The notes below the pieces were generated by a model. The model was not told where the DNA came from and searched no databases. It saw only the letters and a list, made by a program, of their open reading frames with translations. Positions 63,832 to 64,000 of a DNA stretch of 64,000 nucleotides are shown piece after piece. The stretch lies in the NCBI GenBank assembly GCA_012934845.2, contig WNNJ02001684.1, forward strand, positions 62,001 through 126,000, given 5' to 3'. A program made the position numbers and the translations under genes. Within the stretch, counting starts at the first letter, position 1. Each line of letters begins with the position of its first letter. This DNA comes from Pomphorhynchus laevis. Taxonomy: Eukaryota > Acanthocephala > Palaeacanthocephala > Echinorhynchida > Pomphorhynchidae.

Positions 63832-64000
63832 CTAAAGATTGTAAAATAGTGATTTAAAGCTTTATTCGAGATAAGTCTGTAAAAAATAGTTAATTAAAAT
63901 ATACAAACCTTTCAACAGTCAGGTTAGAAGTCTTATTGATTTAGTATCAATAAATTCTACTAAATTACTAAATTCGTTTACTGAATAATATATTTTAGTG

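Noticed and set aside
1-64000. CRISPR arrays, operons, ribosome binding sites, tRNA or rRNA genes
   Set aside because: The window is a eukaryotic gene with introns; no regular spacer array and no tRNA or rRNA fold was recognised.

Overview
The window is animal nuclear DNA: very AT-rich, mostly intronic, with animal-type LINEs. It lies almost entirely inside one giant muscle gene on the minus strand. I reassembled 37 exons by hand between about 63.8 kb (5' side) and 4.9 kb (3' side), and all 36 exon junctions keep the reading frame. They encode the C-terminal part of a twitchin/projectin-class giant kinase: Fn-Fn-Ig-Fn-Fn-Fn-Ig-Fn-Fn-Ig-Fn-Fn-Fn-Ig-Ig-Fn-Fn-Ig-Ig-Fn, a linker with a YDYYDIFEE motif, then a protein kinase domain. 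The 5' exons (more Ig/Fn3) lie beyond position 64000. The rest of the kinase C-lobe and the 3' Ig domains lie to the left of position 1. The order Ig-Ig-Fn3-kinase and the stretch YTDMWSVG point to twitchin. I cannot name the species; a protostome-like bilaterian is the best guess.

The kinase looks catalytically dead. The three glycines of the ATP loop, the VAIK lysine, the HRD-type aspartate and the PEN asparagine are all replaced, and DFG reads DHG.

The introns range from about 46 bp to 7.5 kb and carry the mobile DNA. A complete-looking LINE at 15.59-19.77 kb has target-site duplications, and its two ORFs are in one frame separated only by UGA CUA. An RTE-type LINE at 56.34-59.39 kb is framed by (TA)n. 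A 5'-truncated CR1/L2-like LINE lies at 48.99-49.88 kb, and a solo copy of its 3' hairpin tail at 20.13 kb. Two broken reverse-transcriptase relics lie at 0.9-3.4 kb and 51.1-52.1 kb. A YIDD-type reverse transcriptase element at 25.0-25.85 kb has many end fragments through the window. There is a 158-bp satellite at 13.47-14.69 kb, a 563-bp direct duplication near 52.6/54.2 kb, and several large hairpins.

The most interesting accessory signal is a set of hammerhead ribozyme motifs. Position 61796-61869 folds by eye as a full type III hammerhead (GUC site, CUGAUGA, GAAA, three stems). A second full motif at 29989-30065 sits inside about 200-bp inverted arms, so a mutated mirror copy lies on the other strand. 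A third, shorter foldback at 6317-6546 lacks the cleavage site and starts only a few bases downstream of where it would be. A fourth fragment lies at 11.28 kb.
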